Notes under the pieces: model-generated
Database searches by the model: none
Seen by the model: the letters and a program-made list of their open reading frames with translations, nothing else
What the model was told of the DNA's origin: nothing
Assembly (NCBI GenBank): GCA_015143735.1
Contig: VKHC01000114.1
Coordinates: 1-18,517 of the forward strand
DNA length: 18,517 nucleotides
Direction: 5' to 3'
Origin: Synura sp. LO234KE
Lineage: Eukaryota > Sar > Synurophyceae > Synurales > Mallomonadaceae
In this document: in pieces, positions 1 through 10,214 of the stretch
Layout of the letters: every line of letters starts with the position of its first letter
How positions within the stretch are numbered: the first letter of the stretch is position 1
Program-made: the position numbers and the translations under genes

Positions 1-1978
1 CGACACAATAAAACGGCTTCCTACAACACTCGCAAGCCATCGAAAGAAGTCGTGACCTATCGCCGAAACGCCCAACGTCTTAAGAAAGGTAAACCACATC
101 CTCCTTGTGGTATAGTGATATCAAACTCAGAGAAAACGGCTTAATTCTATATGCGTATCGGTAATAATGATTTTAAAGGTGGCAAGATAGAGGAAGCGCA
201 GATGTGGCAGGAGAAAGCAAACGCGTTGGACCAGGAGGAGCAGCAGAAATGGAGGAATCGTGTTGCCACTTCGATCGTGCGTGCGCCCTGGGGGGCGAAT
301 GAGGCGATAGTCGACCAGGTAGGTGATGCGCGTGTCACTTCACTTCCGAGCAACCAACGCAGGTTTAGTCAATCAATTCATATAAACTCCTTTTTTGTGA
401 ACACCCCTAAGCAGTTCATAGACCCCAAGTTTTACGTACTTGAAACAGTTGTTTGTAGTATTTCAAGGTGTATTGCGCCGCCTTGTTTGTCATCCAACAG
501 ATGGCCGACGAGCACCGGAAGCAGTTATTGGCGCTGAAGGAGACTCATCGTGTGAAACGGACAATGTACGTGCGTCAACACGAGATCCGGAAGAGAAACT
601 TCGAGAACCAAATGCAGGCCGAGCGAAGGAAGGTCAGGGGGACAGGAGTTTGTGTGTGTGTGAAAGAGAGGGAGCGAGGGGGTGGGGGGTGGTGAATGAA
701 ATGAGATATGGTAGACTTACCCGGGAAAGTGCGACTAGCCCTCCCCTAGCCTGCTTTGATCTCCACGTTTACGAATTTGTTTACTCGCAGAAATAGAGTT
801 CCTTCCAGACGTAGAAATAATACATTGTTTTAGCGTTGATACGTATCTGATTGCACGTTTCTGTCTGACAGGTTTACCAGAAGTGCCTAAAAGAAGCCGC
901 GAAACACGCGACGCTCGGAGTTCGGTTCGGCCGTCGACGAGCCAAGTCGGAGTCTGGCGCAGGTTCGCCGCGGTCCGGGTCCGGGTCCGGGGACGGTAGA
1001 TTTCTGGGGAGCACAAGGAACAGCATGGATTTGGATCCGGAAGCCTTAAAGGCTATTTACAATAGTAACTTAGAGGCCGCTGGTGTCGAGGGTGGGGAGG
1101 CCGATGACGGCACCTCATCCGAGAACTCACGTAAGTGTAACGTTTCGTCTGCCGTGACTAGCGTGTTAGTTTGGTAGTTCGTTAGTTGAGTGTTATGTGA
1201 ATGTGGTCACCTCCAAGGAATCTCTTTCCTCAATATCTTCATGTATATTTTTAGTTTGGGTCCCGCGAACGGCGCGTTTCTGATGTATGGCTTTCCCTGA
1301 CTTTACCTTTCCATCTTAGGGACCCTGGTGGCTACTCCTTCTGCGCCCGCCTATGCTCGTCCATCCTCGAACAGCTTCCGGTCCGAGCGTTACATGAATC
1401 AGAACCAGGAAATCGTTAGCACAATTGGGACTGGGAACCGGGTGGAGATTGCGTTGAGCGATCCGAACGGTGGTCTAAAGCCTGGTTCGAATCGGGCTCT
1501 GCGCGGTGGGGACGAGGACGATGAAGATGAAGAAGACGAGAACAGTTCTGACGACGATAGCGAGACCGTGGCCGATAAACTGAAACCGTCTCGACCTCCT
1601 GGATCCCCCCCTTCCAGCTCACCGAGGAAAGCGTCCGTGGATCGAGCGCTGCAAGGATTCGGGAATATCAACCTGAACCCATCTACTGTGAAGCCTCTCT
1701 CCGCTGGTGCGGGAGTGGGGGGTGGAGGAGGCATGTTTTCTGGAGCGCCCAATTTACTCAACACCTCGGCGGCCTTTCGCGGTGGGAATGGCGAGGGTGC
1801 AACCTTGCCACGGCCGCCCTCCTTTATGAGGAGCATGCTCACTGCAGGGATGCCTGGACTTGGAGGGGCTCCTCCTGTAGGTTTAGGCGGCGGAGCTGCT
1901 CCTACTGTGGGTTTAGGAGGTGGACTGAACCCTCCTTCGTTTTCAATTCAATTTCCGTACAATAATATTAGCTTATGA
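1..1978 (+). CDS. 3' part of a spliced gene for a basic, coiled-coil-like protein with acidic and Gly/Pro-rich tail; function unknown
   Basis: I assemble five exons: 1-88, 179-318, 501-632, 872-1130 and 1320-1978. The introns begin gtaaac, gtaggt, gtcagg and gtaagt and all end in AG. Phases (1, 0, 0, 1) match at every junction, giving 425 residues plus TGA. The 5' end lies outside the window: frame 1 is open from base 1, and the ATG at 151 falls inside the first intron with an in-frame stop just upstream. Residues 1-130 are highly charged and probably helical, e.g. EEAQMWQEKANALDQEEQQ, RKQLLALKETHRVKR and RKRNFENQMQAERRKV. Residues 137-165 are basic, then Ser/Gly-rich. Residues 271-288 are an Asp/Glu run. 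The last 90 residues are Gly/Pro-rich, with two near-identical PVGLGGG / TVGLGGG units before the C-terminus NNISL. There is no membrane segment and no catalytic motif that I recognise. I do not recognise the family. The gene model is well supported by phase agreement and by the change from charged coding sequence to AT-rich introns; the function is not. Confidence 0.82.
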
Positions 1979-2078
1979 GACTTGTCCGCATTCCCTCATG
2001 TTCGTAGTGCGGATTGGCTAATTTGCCAAATACCTTGGTGAAAAATTAAAATTTGATTTTCAGCGCGAATTCATATTA

Positions 2079-2084
2079 ATAAAA
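2079..2084 (+). promoter_or_regulatory. Candidate poly(A) signal AATAAA of the first gene
   Basis: AATAAA occurs about 100 bases after the TGA at 1976-1978, in an AT-rich stretch. This is a usual distance for a 3' end signal. It rests on the motif and its position only; some protists do not depend on AATAAA. Confidence 0.4.
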
Positions 2085-2099
2085 ACGAAACATTTTCAA

Positions 2100-2640
2100 T
2101 TTAAATGTTCCTAAATGTTCCTTAATTCTTTCTGTATGTTATCCGCTCTTCGTTCGTTGACTTCTGAGATGAATGCCGCCAGACTTTTTGTCGTAGTCGT
2201 ACTGGCTCTGCTTTGTGTTCTAAAATTAATGGCAAGACAATGCATACTAAGGATATTATTCCCCGTTCACCCCCTAGAAAATCGCGTAGTTTATTAATAA
2301 TTGGAGGGGAAAGGCAAGAGTCATAAACAACAGGGGTTTGTGGTACAGGGTGGTTGTAGCCGTAAAAAACCGCATCAATATCATGCCATAAACTTGCTGG
2401 CGAGCCCCGCCCGCCGTGACATGGTGGTGGAATCCGCGGGGTGAGCTATAGGATAATGTTAGTGGATGACTAGCTATGTCAACCTCCCATCCACCAGATG
2501 CCCCTACCAGGGTAGCTAACTACCCAACGTTAAGAACCCTCATTAACCATGATTGTTGAGCAAGCGCTGGTGGAGAATAACAGTGGATGTTTTATCTAGA
2601 TTAGCAGGGTTTCTTAGCGCAACGTAAAGGAAGTTTCTAG
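2100..2640. other. Intergenic stretch with short palindromes, no gene seen
   Basis: Short open frames here lack recognisable motifs. A small perfect palindrome, GGGTAG-ctaa-CTACCC, lies at 2510-2525. It is preceded by a GTGGATG ... CATCCAC pair between about 2463 and 2494. Such hairpins are common in non-autonomous elements, but no terminal repeats or target duplication could be defined. Confidence 0.4.
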
Positions 2641-2679
2641 CAGACGATCGATAAATTGATTAAAAGAATCAATTGTTGT

Positions 2680-3160
2680 GAGAAAAAATCTCATGCGTAG
2701 TCAACCCAATCATGAAAAGGCCGACCTTCATAATTCAAGTCAAATATCACAACGACGGTATCTTCCACGGCAAAATCAAATAGTCGCAGGTAATATGAAT
2801 TCCCTCATTTATTCATCACGTAATAATTAAGTATCAAGTAGATCTCGGTACTTGCTTGCTTCAAAGAAGAGTATTTCCTGTACTTGATAATCGTTCATAT
2901 TCATTCTCATTATGATCCATCGATAATTATCATGGGGGTGCTTCTGTCCATATTCACTTCTCTGTCATGTGCATAAATAACCAAACAATAGTTGTCGCGA
3001 AGCATCTGTTGATATACGTGCTCCTGCAATATCCTTGATTAATAAAGCGTTTATGATCATAAACCTTCTGTTGATATACGTGCTCCTGCAATGTCCGTAA
3101 TTAATAAAACGTTTATGATCATGTGTCTTCCCTCATCAAGCAACTAGAGCAAGACTAGAT
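2680..3160. repeat. Dispersed AT-rich repeat, copy 1 (diverged partner near 16160-16490)
   Basis: Landmarks recur in the same order and orientation as in the copy near 16160-16490. These are ATGCGTAGTCAA at 2693, a ccgacc/ttc block shortly after, GTTGATA in the second half, and a closing block beginning ccctca and containing agcaac and agagcaa (about 3130-3155). The copies are strongly diverged and have indels. A solo LTR or a non-autonomous element are both possible; no clean ends were seen. Confidence 0.5.
3005..3122. repeat. Tandem duplication of a 61-bp unit
   Basis: The segments starting at 3005 and 3066 both read tctgttgatatacgtgctcc and stay aligned for about 57 bases to ...tttatgatcat, with only a handful of substitutions. 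The start-to-start offset is 61 bases. It lies inside the dispersed repeat above; the copy near 16390 shows only one diverged equivalent. Confidence 0.8.
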
Positions 3161-3169
3161 TGGAGCACC

Positions 3170-3600
3170 ACATTGTTTACTCTTACAAGCGCCCACCGCT
3201 AACCAAAAATGAATAGTCCGTTGTTTAGGCGAGCTGTGGGCAAGTGCACTGGCTCGGGCCTCTAGCACCTTGGGAGGAGAATCTCCTTCTGGAAGAGACA
3301 TGACCGACTGGTGCAGAGCATGGTCCTAGTACCGTTGGAGCCTAGGTTCGTAGTCCAGTGCACGAGGTGGAGAGACCTGTATGGGTCTTCGCCCCAAGAT
3401 GGAGATACCGTGCCGAAGACGGAGAGCGAATCAAGAAGAGGCCGTCCCCTCAGATAGATTTGTCATACGCGAGCGAAGTCTTATGAACCTGACGGAGCTC
3501 AGATATGGAACATGAGTCAGTCAAAACGTTCTTGTTCCCCTTGGACTTGGATAACGGTGATAGCTATCGATTGTGGTGCAAGTTCATTATATGATCTGGA
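3170..3600. other. No intact gene; possible start of a decayed retroelement
   Basis: From ATG 3508 there is a short plus-strand frame (MEHESVKTFLFPLDLDNG..., closing at a stop near 3593) just before the fold-back repeat. Its position between a repeat and downstream gypsy remnants makes a decayed gag N-terminus conceivable, but I see no diagnostic motif. The rest of the interval has no supported feature. Confidence 0.25.
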
Positions 3601-3602
3601 CA

Positions 3603-3742
3603 GAGCGACGATTGGGGGATTCCTCTCCGGCCAGCAGCTAAAAGCATTTGATCGTCAGACGCGCTATCCAAGTCCAAGATGATGCCTCGACGATCTAATG
3701 CTCTTAACTGCTGGCAGCAGTGGAATCCCCCAATCGTCGCTC
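3603..3742. repeat. Long inverted (fold-back) repeat, 54-bp arms, 32-bp loop
   Basis: The left arm 3603-3656 (starting gagcgacgattgggggattc) is the reverse complement of the right arm 3689-3742, with 48 of 54 positions matching. The outer 21 bases are perfect; the mismatches sit in the inner half. The loop contains atccaagtccaag, the reverse complement of a stretch at about 3541-3554, so the inverted duplication may extend outwards. A transcript would form a long hairpin. It could be a fold-back element, a rearranged retroelement terminus or a small-RNA precursor. The structure is certain, the identity is not. Confidence 0.85.
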
Positions 3743-4031
3743 GGTTTAGGAGACTATGATCAACTCGCCCCCTTCACAAAGGATAGCGCACACTGCAACA
3801 CCTCCGCTCGCTGCTACACCGTACGCCACACAACCTGTGTCACCCAGCATTTATATTCAACCTAATATTTTAAGAAGTATTCAAAAGTAGTAGTAACACA
3901 AAGAATTCTGGTGAGATCTGTGGACAAAACTCTTAGGCGGGTGACAAACTAAGAAATCTCGTTGGAAGCGTGTAGCCTGGACGACGACTCCGGATCAGAC
4001 CGCTCATCAGCCAAGGCCTCGAAAACTTCTG

Positions 4032-4304
4032 GCCCCTGTAGCATCCAAGCAGCTGACCAACAAAAACAAAGACAAACTGATAAAAGCAAACAGTCTAAGG
4101 AGCTCAATCTACCGCATGGAAGCCTTTACCCCATTGCAGGGATTGGGATTCGCTACCTATGTCATGAAGGTGCTTGAACTAATAAAAACAGGCAAAATTA
4201 AAGTTTTAGACAAACTTTTGGATTTCGCAGTACCACAATACACCACAGAGGTTTTTGGCACAATTGATTGTACTTGCACACAGACACGAGTGACTACAGA
4301 GTAG
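4032..4304 (+). pseudogene. Open fragment, possibly retroelement gag-like remnant
   Basis: One frame stays open through a lysine-rich helix-like part (ASKQLTNKNKDKLIKANS) into LQGLGFATYVMKVLELIKTG and then KVLDKLLDFAVPQYTTEVFG, ending at a stop at about 4302-4304. The L..LGF..YV..V pattern resembles the C-terminal helix of some protist gypsy Gag proteins, but that is an impression from memory. It lies about 340 bases upstream of a gypsy integrase remnant on the same strand. That is too close for protease, reverse transcriptase and RNase H to lie between, so an internal deletion would be needed if both belong to one element. Confidence 0.35.
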
Positions 4305-4635
4305 GCTCATACTTAATTTAAGTTGTGCAACCACTACTTAATTCGTCGTAAGGAACACAAAAATTTAACGAAAATACAAATCTGGAAAATTCCGGAAAGG
4401 TAGTATGACGCTGAAAGCTACTAGTGCAAGCATAGTAGGGGAGCGGTGAACTTTGTCGCTGACGACTCTATCCGTCTGATCCCGCACATATTGAGAAAAA
4501 GATGGTCCAGACCCTATGACGGTAGAAACTGTAGTTGATGATACTACAACATAAAACCGTTACAAATCATCTCATCGCAGCTTCAATAAAAGAGGTGGAG
4601 CTCATTTCAAAGACAAATGTAAACTCATAAGCACT

Positions 4636-5279
4636 TTCCCATCTCTTCACCATGTTGGCCACATGGGAGTGGATAAGACTTTTGAAACCAATTACAACCA
4701 GGGAACAGATAGTAGAATATGAGAGTACACATATGCACCGTTATTCGTAAAAAGTGTAGCGTTGTCAAAAGAATTTGTAATCGAAATCATATATTGACAA
4801 GTAATCCCTTGATGCTTGGTTTATACGACATAATGGGCAATTACAAAAAGTCGCCAACGGAAACGAATTCGTACTTTCCATCATCATCGAGATTTTCGCG
4901 TTTCATTGAGTTTTATCCGGTTCTCGGCGATAACGATGCCTGTTTGTATATGGATTCGTAGATACGGTGCACCACCGCAAATACTACTTAAAGAGGGTAC
5001 ACAGTTCTGTGATTCAGTTATCGATAAGTAATTTAGAATTCTTGGCTCAGATCAAACAATCGCTATGCCCGCTTCTCTAAAAAAAGGAATGGTATGGTCA
5101 AGCACTCAATCAACAGAATTCGCTGCCATTTGCGTGATATTGTGTTTACCACTCATTTAATAGACAATTGTAGTATATATCCCCCTGGGGTACGATGCAT
5201 ACTAGGTGCTGACACCAAAGAATCAATAGCGTTTGGCGGTGGAAGTAGCTCGCCGGTATTTACCTTCAACGCCAAATAA
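4636..5279 (+). pseudogene. Broken Ty3/gypsy-type integrase (zinc-binding region and DDE core)
   Basis: Four integrase landmarks appear in order across changing frames. (a) The zinc-binding motif HHVGHMGVDKTF at 4648-4683 is followed by remains of CxxCQKN near 4754-4770, split by a frameshift. (b) The core start YDIMGNY with SRFSRFIEFYPV spans about 4824-4920, the Asp codon at 4827 being the first catalytic acid. (c) IRRYGAPPQILLKEGTQF starts at 4954 in another frame; the second catalytic Asp is replaced (LKEG where families have SDxG). (d) HLRDIVF and VRCILGADTKESI lie in the frame opening at 5094; the final Glu position reads Lys (MVKHS). Stops, frameshifts and substituted DDE residues show it is dead. 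A 5-bp tandem duplication, ATGGT (5089-5098), causes one frameshift. The retroviral-like integrase call is good; subfamily is not resolved. Confidence 0.75.
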
Positions 5280-5870
5280 CTGCTCGTAGAGCACTTTCCT
5301 TTGGCTGCATCTCTCATACATGTTCCATTATGTCTCCTTGAGCTCCCACGATGTCCAGCCTCGCTGATATTCTTGCTGTACATACCTGAGTAACAGTTCC
5401 CGCTGCCAACTCACGTTGGTATCCGTTTCACGCACGTCACGAACACGTTTCACGCCGCCCTGCAAATGCACGCATGTCTAACACATTCATCACAGAATAT
5501 CAACTGCCCCCGCTCGCGTTCCCTTCATATCCTCCCGTCACTTACTTACATTAATAATACCCCCTCTTATGTATGCTGTGTCATCTGCCCAAAGCTTACC
5601 AGTGTAACACTAGAAACCACCAGTAGTATAGATGAAGTGAAGATAGAAATGAACCGAGCGTAGCAACCCAAAATAAAACCCAGCTGTAGATTACTGATAG
5701 CTCCCGATAGCGGAGATACGCCACCTACTGAGCAGTTGAATAGTGTAGGAACACGGTGATAGGAGTGCGCACTACACAGACAGTGCACACATAAATAGGG
5801 CTGAACAGTGCTTCCATTTTCTCCCCCCGTCCCGGTAAGAAGTATAATCAAGCTCGTGATGCAAAGTCGG
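5280..5870. other. No gene seen between two opposed gypsy remnants
   Basis: The short open frames here have no motif. If both neighbouring remnants kept their 3' ends, their 3' LTRs should lie in this interval, but I could not match any part of it to the repeats elsewhere in the window. Confidence 0.4.
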
Positions 5871-5976
5871 CTAACAGACGATCACGGTTGCGATCAGGTA
5901 GAAGCAATATAAGGTGAAGCAAATAGAATTATTCATTGACAAGAGTATGTGCGTCAGTGAGGGCGTGGACCGAAGC

Positions 5977-6790
5977 TTAGAGTAAGAAGTAGCAGTGGTC
6001 CCACCGGATATGCAACACCTCATCAAACAGCGTACAGCGCGCATCAAACCACTCATAGCCCAAGTAACGCAGGTCAAGATAAAACACATCATACAAAGTG
6101 ACATTACGGATAGGCTTTCGGCGCATCCGACGATTTGAAACGTAGAGGGGATAACTGCGGCTCCTAGTGCACGAAGTCTTCGAACTGCACAGATCCTTGG
6201 AGTAAGGTAACAGGAAATTGTCGACGTCGTCGAACACCACGAATTAGAACGTCTCCGACCTCGTCTCCGGCTTACCTCGCCAGTAATGAACCTTACTGCC
6301 TTACGAACTGATCAGCGTCCAACAGCGCTGCCTTGTATGCCTCCTCAAGAGAACCGGTGAACAACTTCAGTCTTGGGACGTGCAGGACCCTAATATCACC
6401 AATGACCAAGTGCCGACCCTCGACAGCGTTTATGGTCCGCTGGATTATCTCAAACGGACCCGTATATGGCGTGTACAGGCTAGGCTAGCTTCAGAGGCCT
6501 AGGGACCTTGCGGTTCTGCGTCTTATCAGGAGTGCCTTGAGTTCGCGACTTGACTAGCTCCTCGTCCTGAAACGCCGAAATTCTTCTAGTCCACGCACCC
6601 AAGCACTTGCAATACTCGATGGATCAACGGAGTCCGGCAACCTCAGATATGGACTGTCTTCACTTCTAAACATAGCCTCCAACGGCCCGTCTCAGAGTTG
6701 ACTCCGTCGTTCACCGTTATTTCGAGAAGCCGACAACAGGGTCATCCAATGTTCACAGATAGAACGCGTGTCCAGCTAGAAGAGTTCCTC
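5977..6790 (-). pseudogene. Broken Ty3/gypsy integrase C-terminal region
   Basis: Read on the minus strand across several frames, this shows in order: NDGVNSETG (about 6691-6714), LPDSVDPSSIASAWVRGLEE, the PYTGPFEIIQRT type of GPF/Y module (about 6430-6475), VIGDIRVLHVPRLKLFTG (6354-6406), EEAYKAALLDADQFV, and LPYSKDL (about 6190-6210). It ends with DLRYLGYEWFD (6043-6075), inside the last open piece 5977-6240. This order (end of integrase core, then GPY/F-like module, then a chromodomain-like tail) is the C-terminal end of gypsy-family polyproteins in many protists. Frameshifts and stops separate the blocks. The catalytic core and reverse transcriptase are not visible further upstream (above 6800). 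It is on the strand opposite to the integrase at 4636-5279, so it is a separate insertion. Confidence 0.7.
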
Positions 6791-6799
6791 AAATGATCA

Positions 6800-7390
6800 A
6801 ACGGATAAGCCATCCCAATGGAAGCGAGATCGGCGATGTGGAATGCCTGTCCAAGATTAATTCCAAGAGACTGCTAGTGGCTCGTCTACTGGTCAGAATG
6901 GTCCCTTATAGAATAATTTTTCTACATTAACACCGTTTCCAATGGTGAAGCCCCTTTTTAGGCGGGTTATCTGTAATGCACTTGCGGTTCTTTGCGATCG
7001 GCACGATCACTAATCTCACGCTAGCTTGTTACATTCAAATCCTGCGTCGCTCATCAAAATGTTTTCGTCAACTTCCTCGCAACATGCTCTGTAGTGCATT
7101 GTATTCTTTCTACCGCGACCTTTCTACGGAAATTCCACATTCGATTGTACTCATTATACGGTTCCTATCTATGACATATATATGACACATGCATTAGAAA
7201 CACACAATTAAAGTGAAATAGTACGTGAGAAGAATCTATAGTATAGTCCTCCAAAGGAGCTCTGCAGAATTATTTCTAAAGTGTGTCGTATATATTTCCA
7301 ATCAATGCGCTGGTGAGGATCGCGCTGTTGTCCGCAGTATTTAGATTCGCGAATGCTGGAGTCATCCTACTAATTATTATGATCACCTTT
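6800..7390. other. No supported feature
   Basis: Upstream (in minus-strand terms) of the gypsy remnant, reverse transcriptase or RNase H motifs would be expected. I looked for the YxDD region and for LPFGL-like or RTDAS-like patterns in both strands and saw none. The 69-residue plus-strand frame at 6976-7185 has no motif. Confidence 0.35.
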
Positions 7391-7745
7391 CCATCTTAAT
7401 TATTTTTGATAGCCAAAGGCATACTTTTAGAATGTCTACTAATTAAGTGCCCCCAACTGGAAAACCCCTTTCCCAAGAACGCTCCACCTGTTAGCGTAGT
7501 TAAATCCTCCCCATGGTTGATGAGTACGAAACAACTTCCCCAGCTAGATGAAAGGTGACGCGCGTACCGCCCCCGGGGAAGGACAGTTCTACTAAACAAA
7601 CACCACGCGACACCATGGCGACGCGGGTAAGACAGATCTTACGAGGCAAGTGATAGTAGCAGGGGCACGGTATAATATATATAACCCTGGATCCAGAAAG
7701 AGGCCCACCTCGCCGACCGCTATCAGGAAGGAAAAGGGCCAAGGA
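7391..7745. repeat. Dispersed repeat family, copy 1 (partner at 12971-13385)
   Basis: The same blocks occur in order in both copies: catcttaatta at 7392, a 'ttccccagctagatgaaagg' block running into gcgtaccgcccccgggga at about 7535-7580, and aggcccacctcgccgaccg...atcaggaagg near 7702-7732. The partner has cctccccaactcgataaaag, gcgtaccacccccggga and aggccgccacaccgaccg...accaggaagg. The orientation is the same. The GC-rich blocks are conserved while the linking parts have drifted. No ends or coding potential can be defined; an old LTR or non-autonomous element would fit. Confidence 0.65.
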
Positions 7746-7759
7746 ACAAACACCTAATT

Positions 7760-8630
7760 AATTCCATGTCTTTCAGGGATTTCGGCGGTTCCTCCGTCAG
7801 ACTCCACAGCGATTACTCCTCGTGAGTAGCGACTTCCAGAACCTTCAAGGTGGTGCGTCGCGCCGGTATTTATGCACTAGTGCACCCAGCATGATTGATA
7901 GCAGGCGTGACCGGGAACAAGGAGGAGGCATGAAATGATTGGTCCCGCCTATGAAGGCGGGCCGCGATCCAATGCGCCGCGAATCCAACTGGTTTATCCC
8001 GCAAAGGGTTGACGACCGTGTCCCATTGGACAGAACCAAGACTCTCAATCAGAGTGCAGTGAGGATCCGTGAAATATCCGAGCTAACCGCCCATGAAGCT
8101 GTCTGAATTGTACGCTATCGGAAACAAGATCGGCAGCAACGCCAGATGCTCCGAGACAGTGAGTCTGGTCGTTTCTGCAAAAATTTGTGATGAACGCTCG
8201 CGTCGGGTTCGTTTAAGACAGGCTACTGGACAAACCTGCACTTTATAATTCCGTGGTGCACGCATTTGAGTAGTTTAGGTCGGGTGAAGTGATATCCAGG
8301 AGGAGGAGACCACACAACCATCCTCCCTGAACATACAATATTATCCGGAACAGCTCGCGTTAACGATCAAATTGCAGTGAGAGGCTCATTTAAGTAGCTA
8401 CCGGAATTCGATGCTCGGAAAGAATTGTTCCCGCAAACTCCACTGTGGAGTTAAAGGACCAGGTTCCAACTTGGAACGAGATATTACCGATGTACCGAAG
8501 TCTGACTGTCTATGATTCTTAGCCTGAACCTTCAGCGAAGTTAGCATCGGCGGCCCGCGCTCCAGAGATATCGTCTTCGACCAAAAACTCAGAGTCAAAG
8601 GAGTTTTCAGGAGGAGACTTTTCCCAGAGG
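7760..8630. other. Likely decayed repeat DNA, no intact gene
   Basis: The interval is more GC-rich than its neighbours and has short protein-like stretches on the plus strand, such as VRIREISELTAHEAV (about 8054-8098). A frameshift and a stop follow and lead into RQQRQMLRDSESGRF. That looks like the debris of a charged helical protein, such as a Gag, but no family can be named. Confidence 0.3.
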
Positions 8631-8825
8631 GTTGACACTACTAAAGTAATTTTGCGAAGAACTTAGGTCTGGAGCAAATTCTTACACATGATGTGCTCCA
8701 AATCTAAGTTGTTGCCCAAAATTAGCTTGACCGACTTCTGAGCAAAGCTATTGAGAAGCCGACTTGTAAATCAATAGGATATTTTTTGGTACAGCCACAG
8801 AAGCACGTTTCTAACAAAACTATAT
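8630..8825. repeat. Dispersed hairpin-bearing repeat, copy 1 (partner 15025-15475)
   Basis: Blocks TTTGCGAAG (8651), taagttgttgc...gcttgaccga (8705-8734), gcaaagcta..gagaagc (8742-8759) and ttttggtacag with cacgttt (8785-8811) all recur in order near 15041-15464. Inside lies an imperfect palindrome: 8660-8676 (aacttaggtctggagca) pairs with 8694-8710 at 15 of 17 positions. Confidence 0.65.
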
Positions 8826-8839
8826 ATGGACACTTTAGC

Positions 8840-10214
8840 AGTCCGACTCGCACTGGCAAACAACGAGTAAAAATATTGATGGTGTCATTGGTGTTGCGTA
8901 CTAGCAACTTCCCCCGCGGGAGGACTTTTATCCACTCTCGGGGAGCGGCTGCTACTAGCCTCCACTTCATGCCTCAACCACAAGGCACCAGGAGATGATA
9001 CTCCCTCACATGGTTACTACTTCTCCCTCGTATCTCACTTACATCGACTTTATCGACATCAATTACCAGGTAATACTAATTAAGATAGCTTTAACAAATA
9101 ACTTCGTCAACATCAAGGCCGCAAATACAACGCTGTTTAAATAAATGACATATCTCGCATGGCTTGTTTGAACATGACTGTACAAGTATGTGAAGAGGAG
9201 AGTTGGTGTCATGTAAACGTGACGTGAGGGCAACATGTGGAAAGCAACGGCGACCAAGAACTCGTTTAATTAGAAAAGTATAGGGGAGATGTAATCTACA
9301 TATGAATATATTAGGTGGTGCGGTGGATGCATTGGAAGTGAGAAGGCCTTTACATGTTAGAGAAAGCTACCGGTTAGTTTTGATATTCTGAGGGAAGATT
9401 GGTGCCTTCAGAGAGTTTGTGCGCTACTCTTGGATATTTACCTTACATGGAGGGAGTGGTCTGCCACCGCTGCTCAAACGAAGTAGCCAATAAAGAAAGC
9501 AGTCAATTCAGAATTACCGAACATTACAACTCGATTATCTTGGAAATAACTGATAAGCAAGTCGTGAATATGTCGTGAAGCCTAATTGACAGGACGAATT
9601 TGATGCGAGAAATTGGAAAATTTTACACGGGAGAGTTACATGATAATATAAATCGATGGCAAACGGCCTTACTACACTTACATCACGCTTGTCAAGGGAT
9701 TCTTAGACGTCTATCAATATGAGCACATTTTAAGGTCTGGAAATTGCGTTTCTGATTAAAATTAATACATATTTGACATTATTTAAGGCAACAAATATGT
9801 CACATTATTTCTCCTGAAATGGACAAATAAGAATGATTTAGATAACCGGAAGGCGTTATACAATAAATTATTTTATTGCTGCTGTCTGCGGGCTTACTTA
9901 ATACTTGGGGGATATTCACAATTGACTTTCATGGAACTAGGACCGTTTTTACGCGTCACGCAACCTGCGGAAATAGTGTACAAGTATCCAATTTGAATAA
10001 ATTCACGAAATAAAGTAGAACGGATAATCGAATCGTAAGACGAAGCGGATGACGGAAGTAAATTTTTGTTGCCATTGCGTCATTTGCGGTCTTCTTGAGG
10101 GAGGAAGTTCAATTAGTCTAACCGTGATAGGACTTGTTAGACCTTGGTCAATTTTTGAATGTGTTTAAAGCAACCATTGGAAAAAATATATCTGTTTGAT
10201 AATTGAGTTACAGG
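8840..10214. other. AT-rich upstream region of the SAM-ankyrin gene
   Basis: No convincing open frame, RNA gene or repeat was seen over about 1.3 kb. The promoter and any 5' untranslated exon of the gene starting at 10215 should lie here. An acceptor-like ttacag ends at 10213, two bases before the ATG, so a 5' UTR intron or an upstream coding exon is possible. No TATA box or other element could be assigned with confidence. Confidence 0.4.

Noticed and set aside
151-537. Intronless 128-residue reading frame starting at ATG 151
   Set aside because: The ATG is inside an intron (89-178), and the frame runs through the donor at 319 into AT-rich intron sequence. The spliced model joins phase-matched exons instead.
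4980-5280. Reading the 5090-5280 region as a copia RNase H (an STE.A motif in one frame)
   Set aside because: In the neighbouring frames the order of blocks fits a gypsy integrase core much better, from YDIMG through GTQF to HLRDIVF and ILGADTKESI.
5153-5383. Minus-strand frame at 5153-5383
   Set aside because: It is antisense to the end of the gypsy integrase remnant, with no motif of its own.
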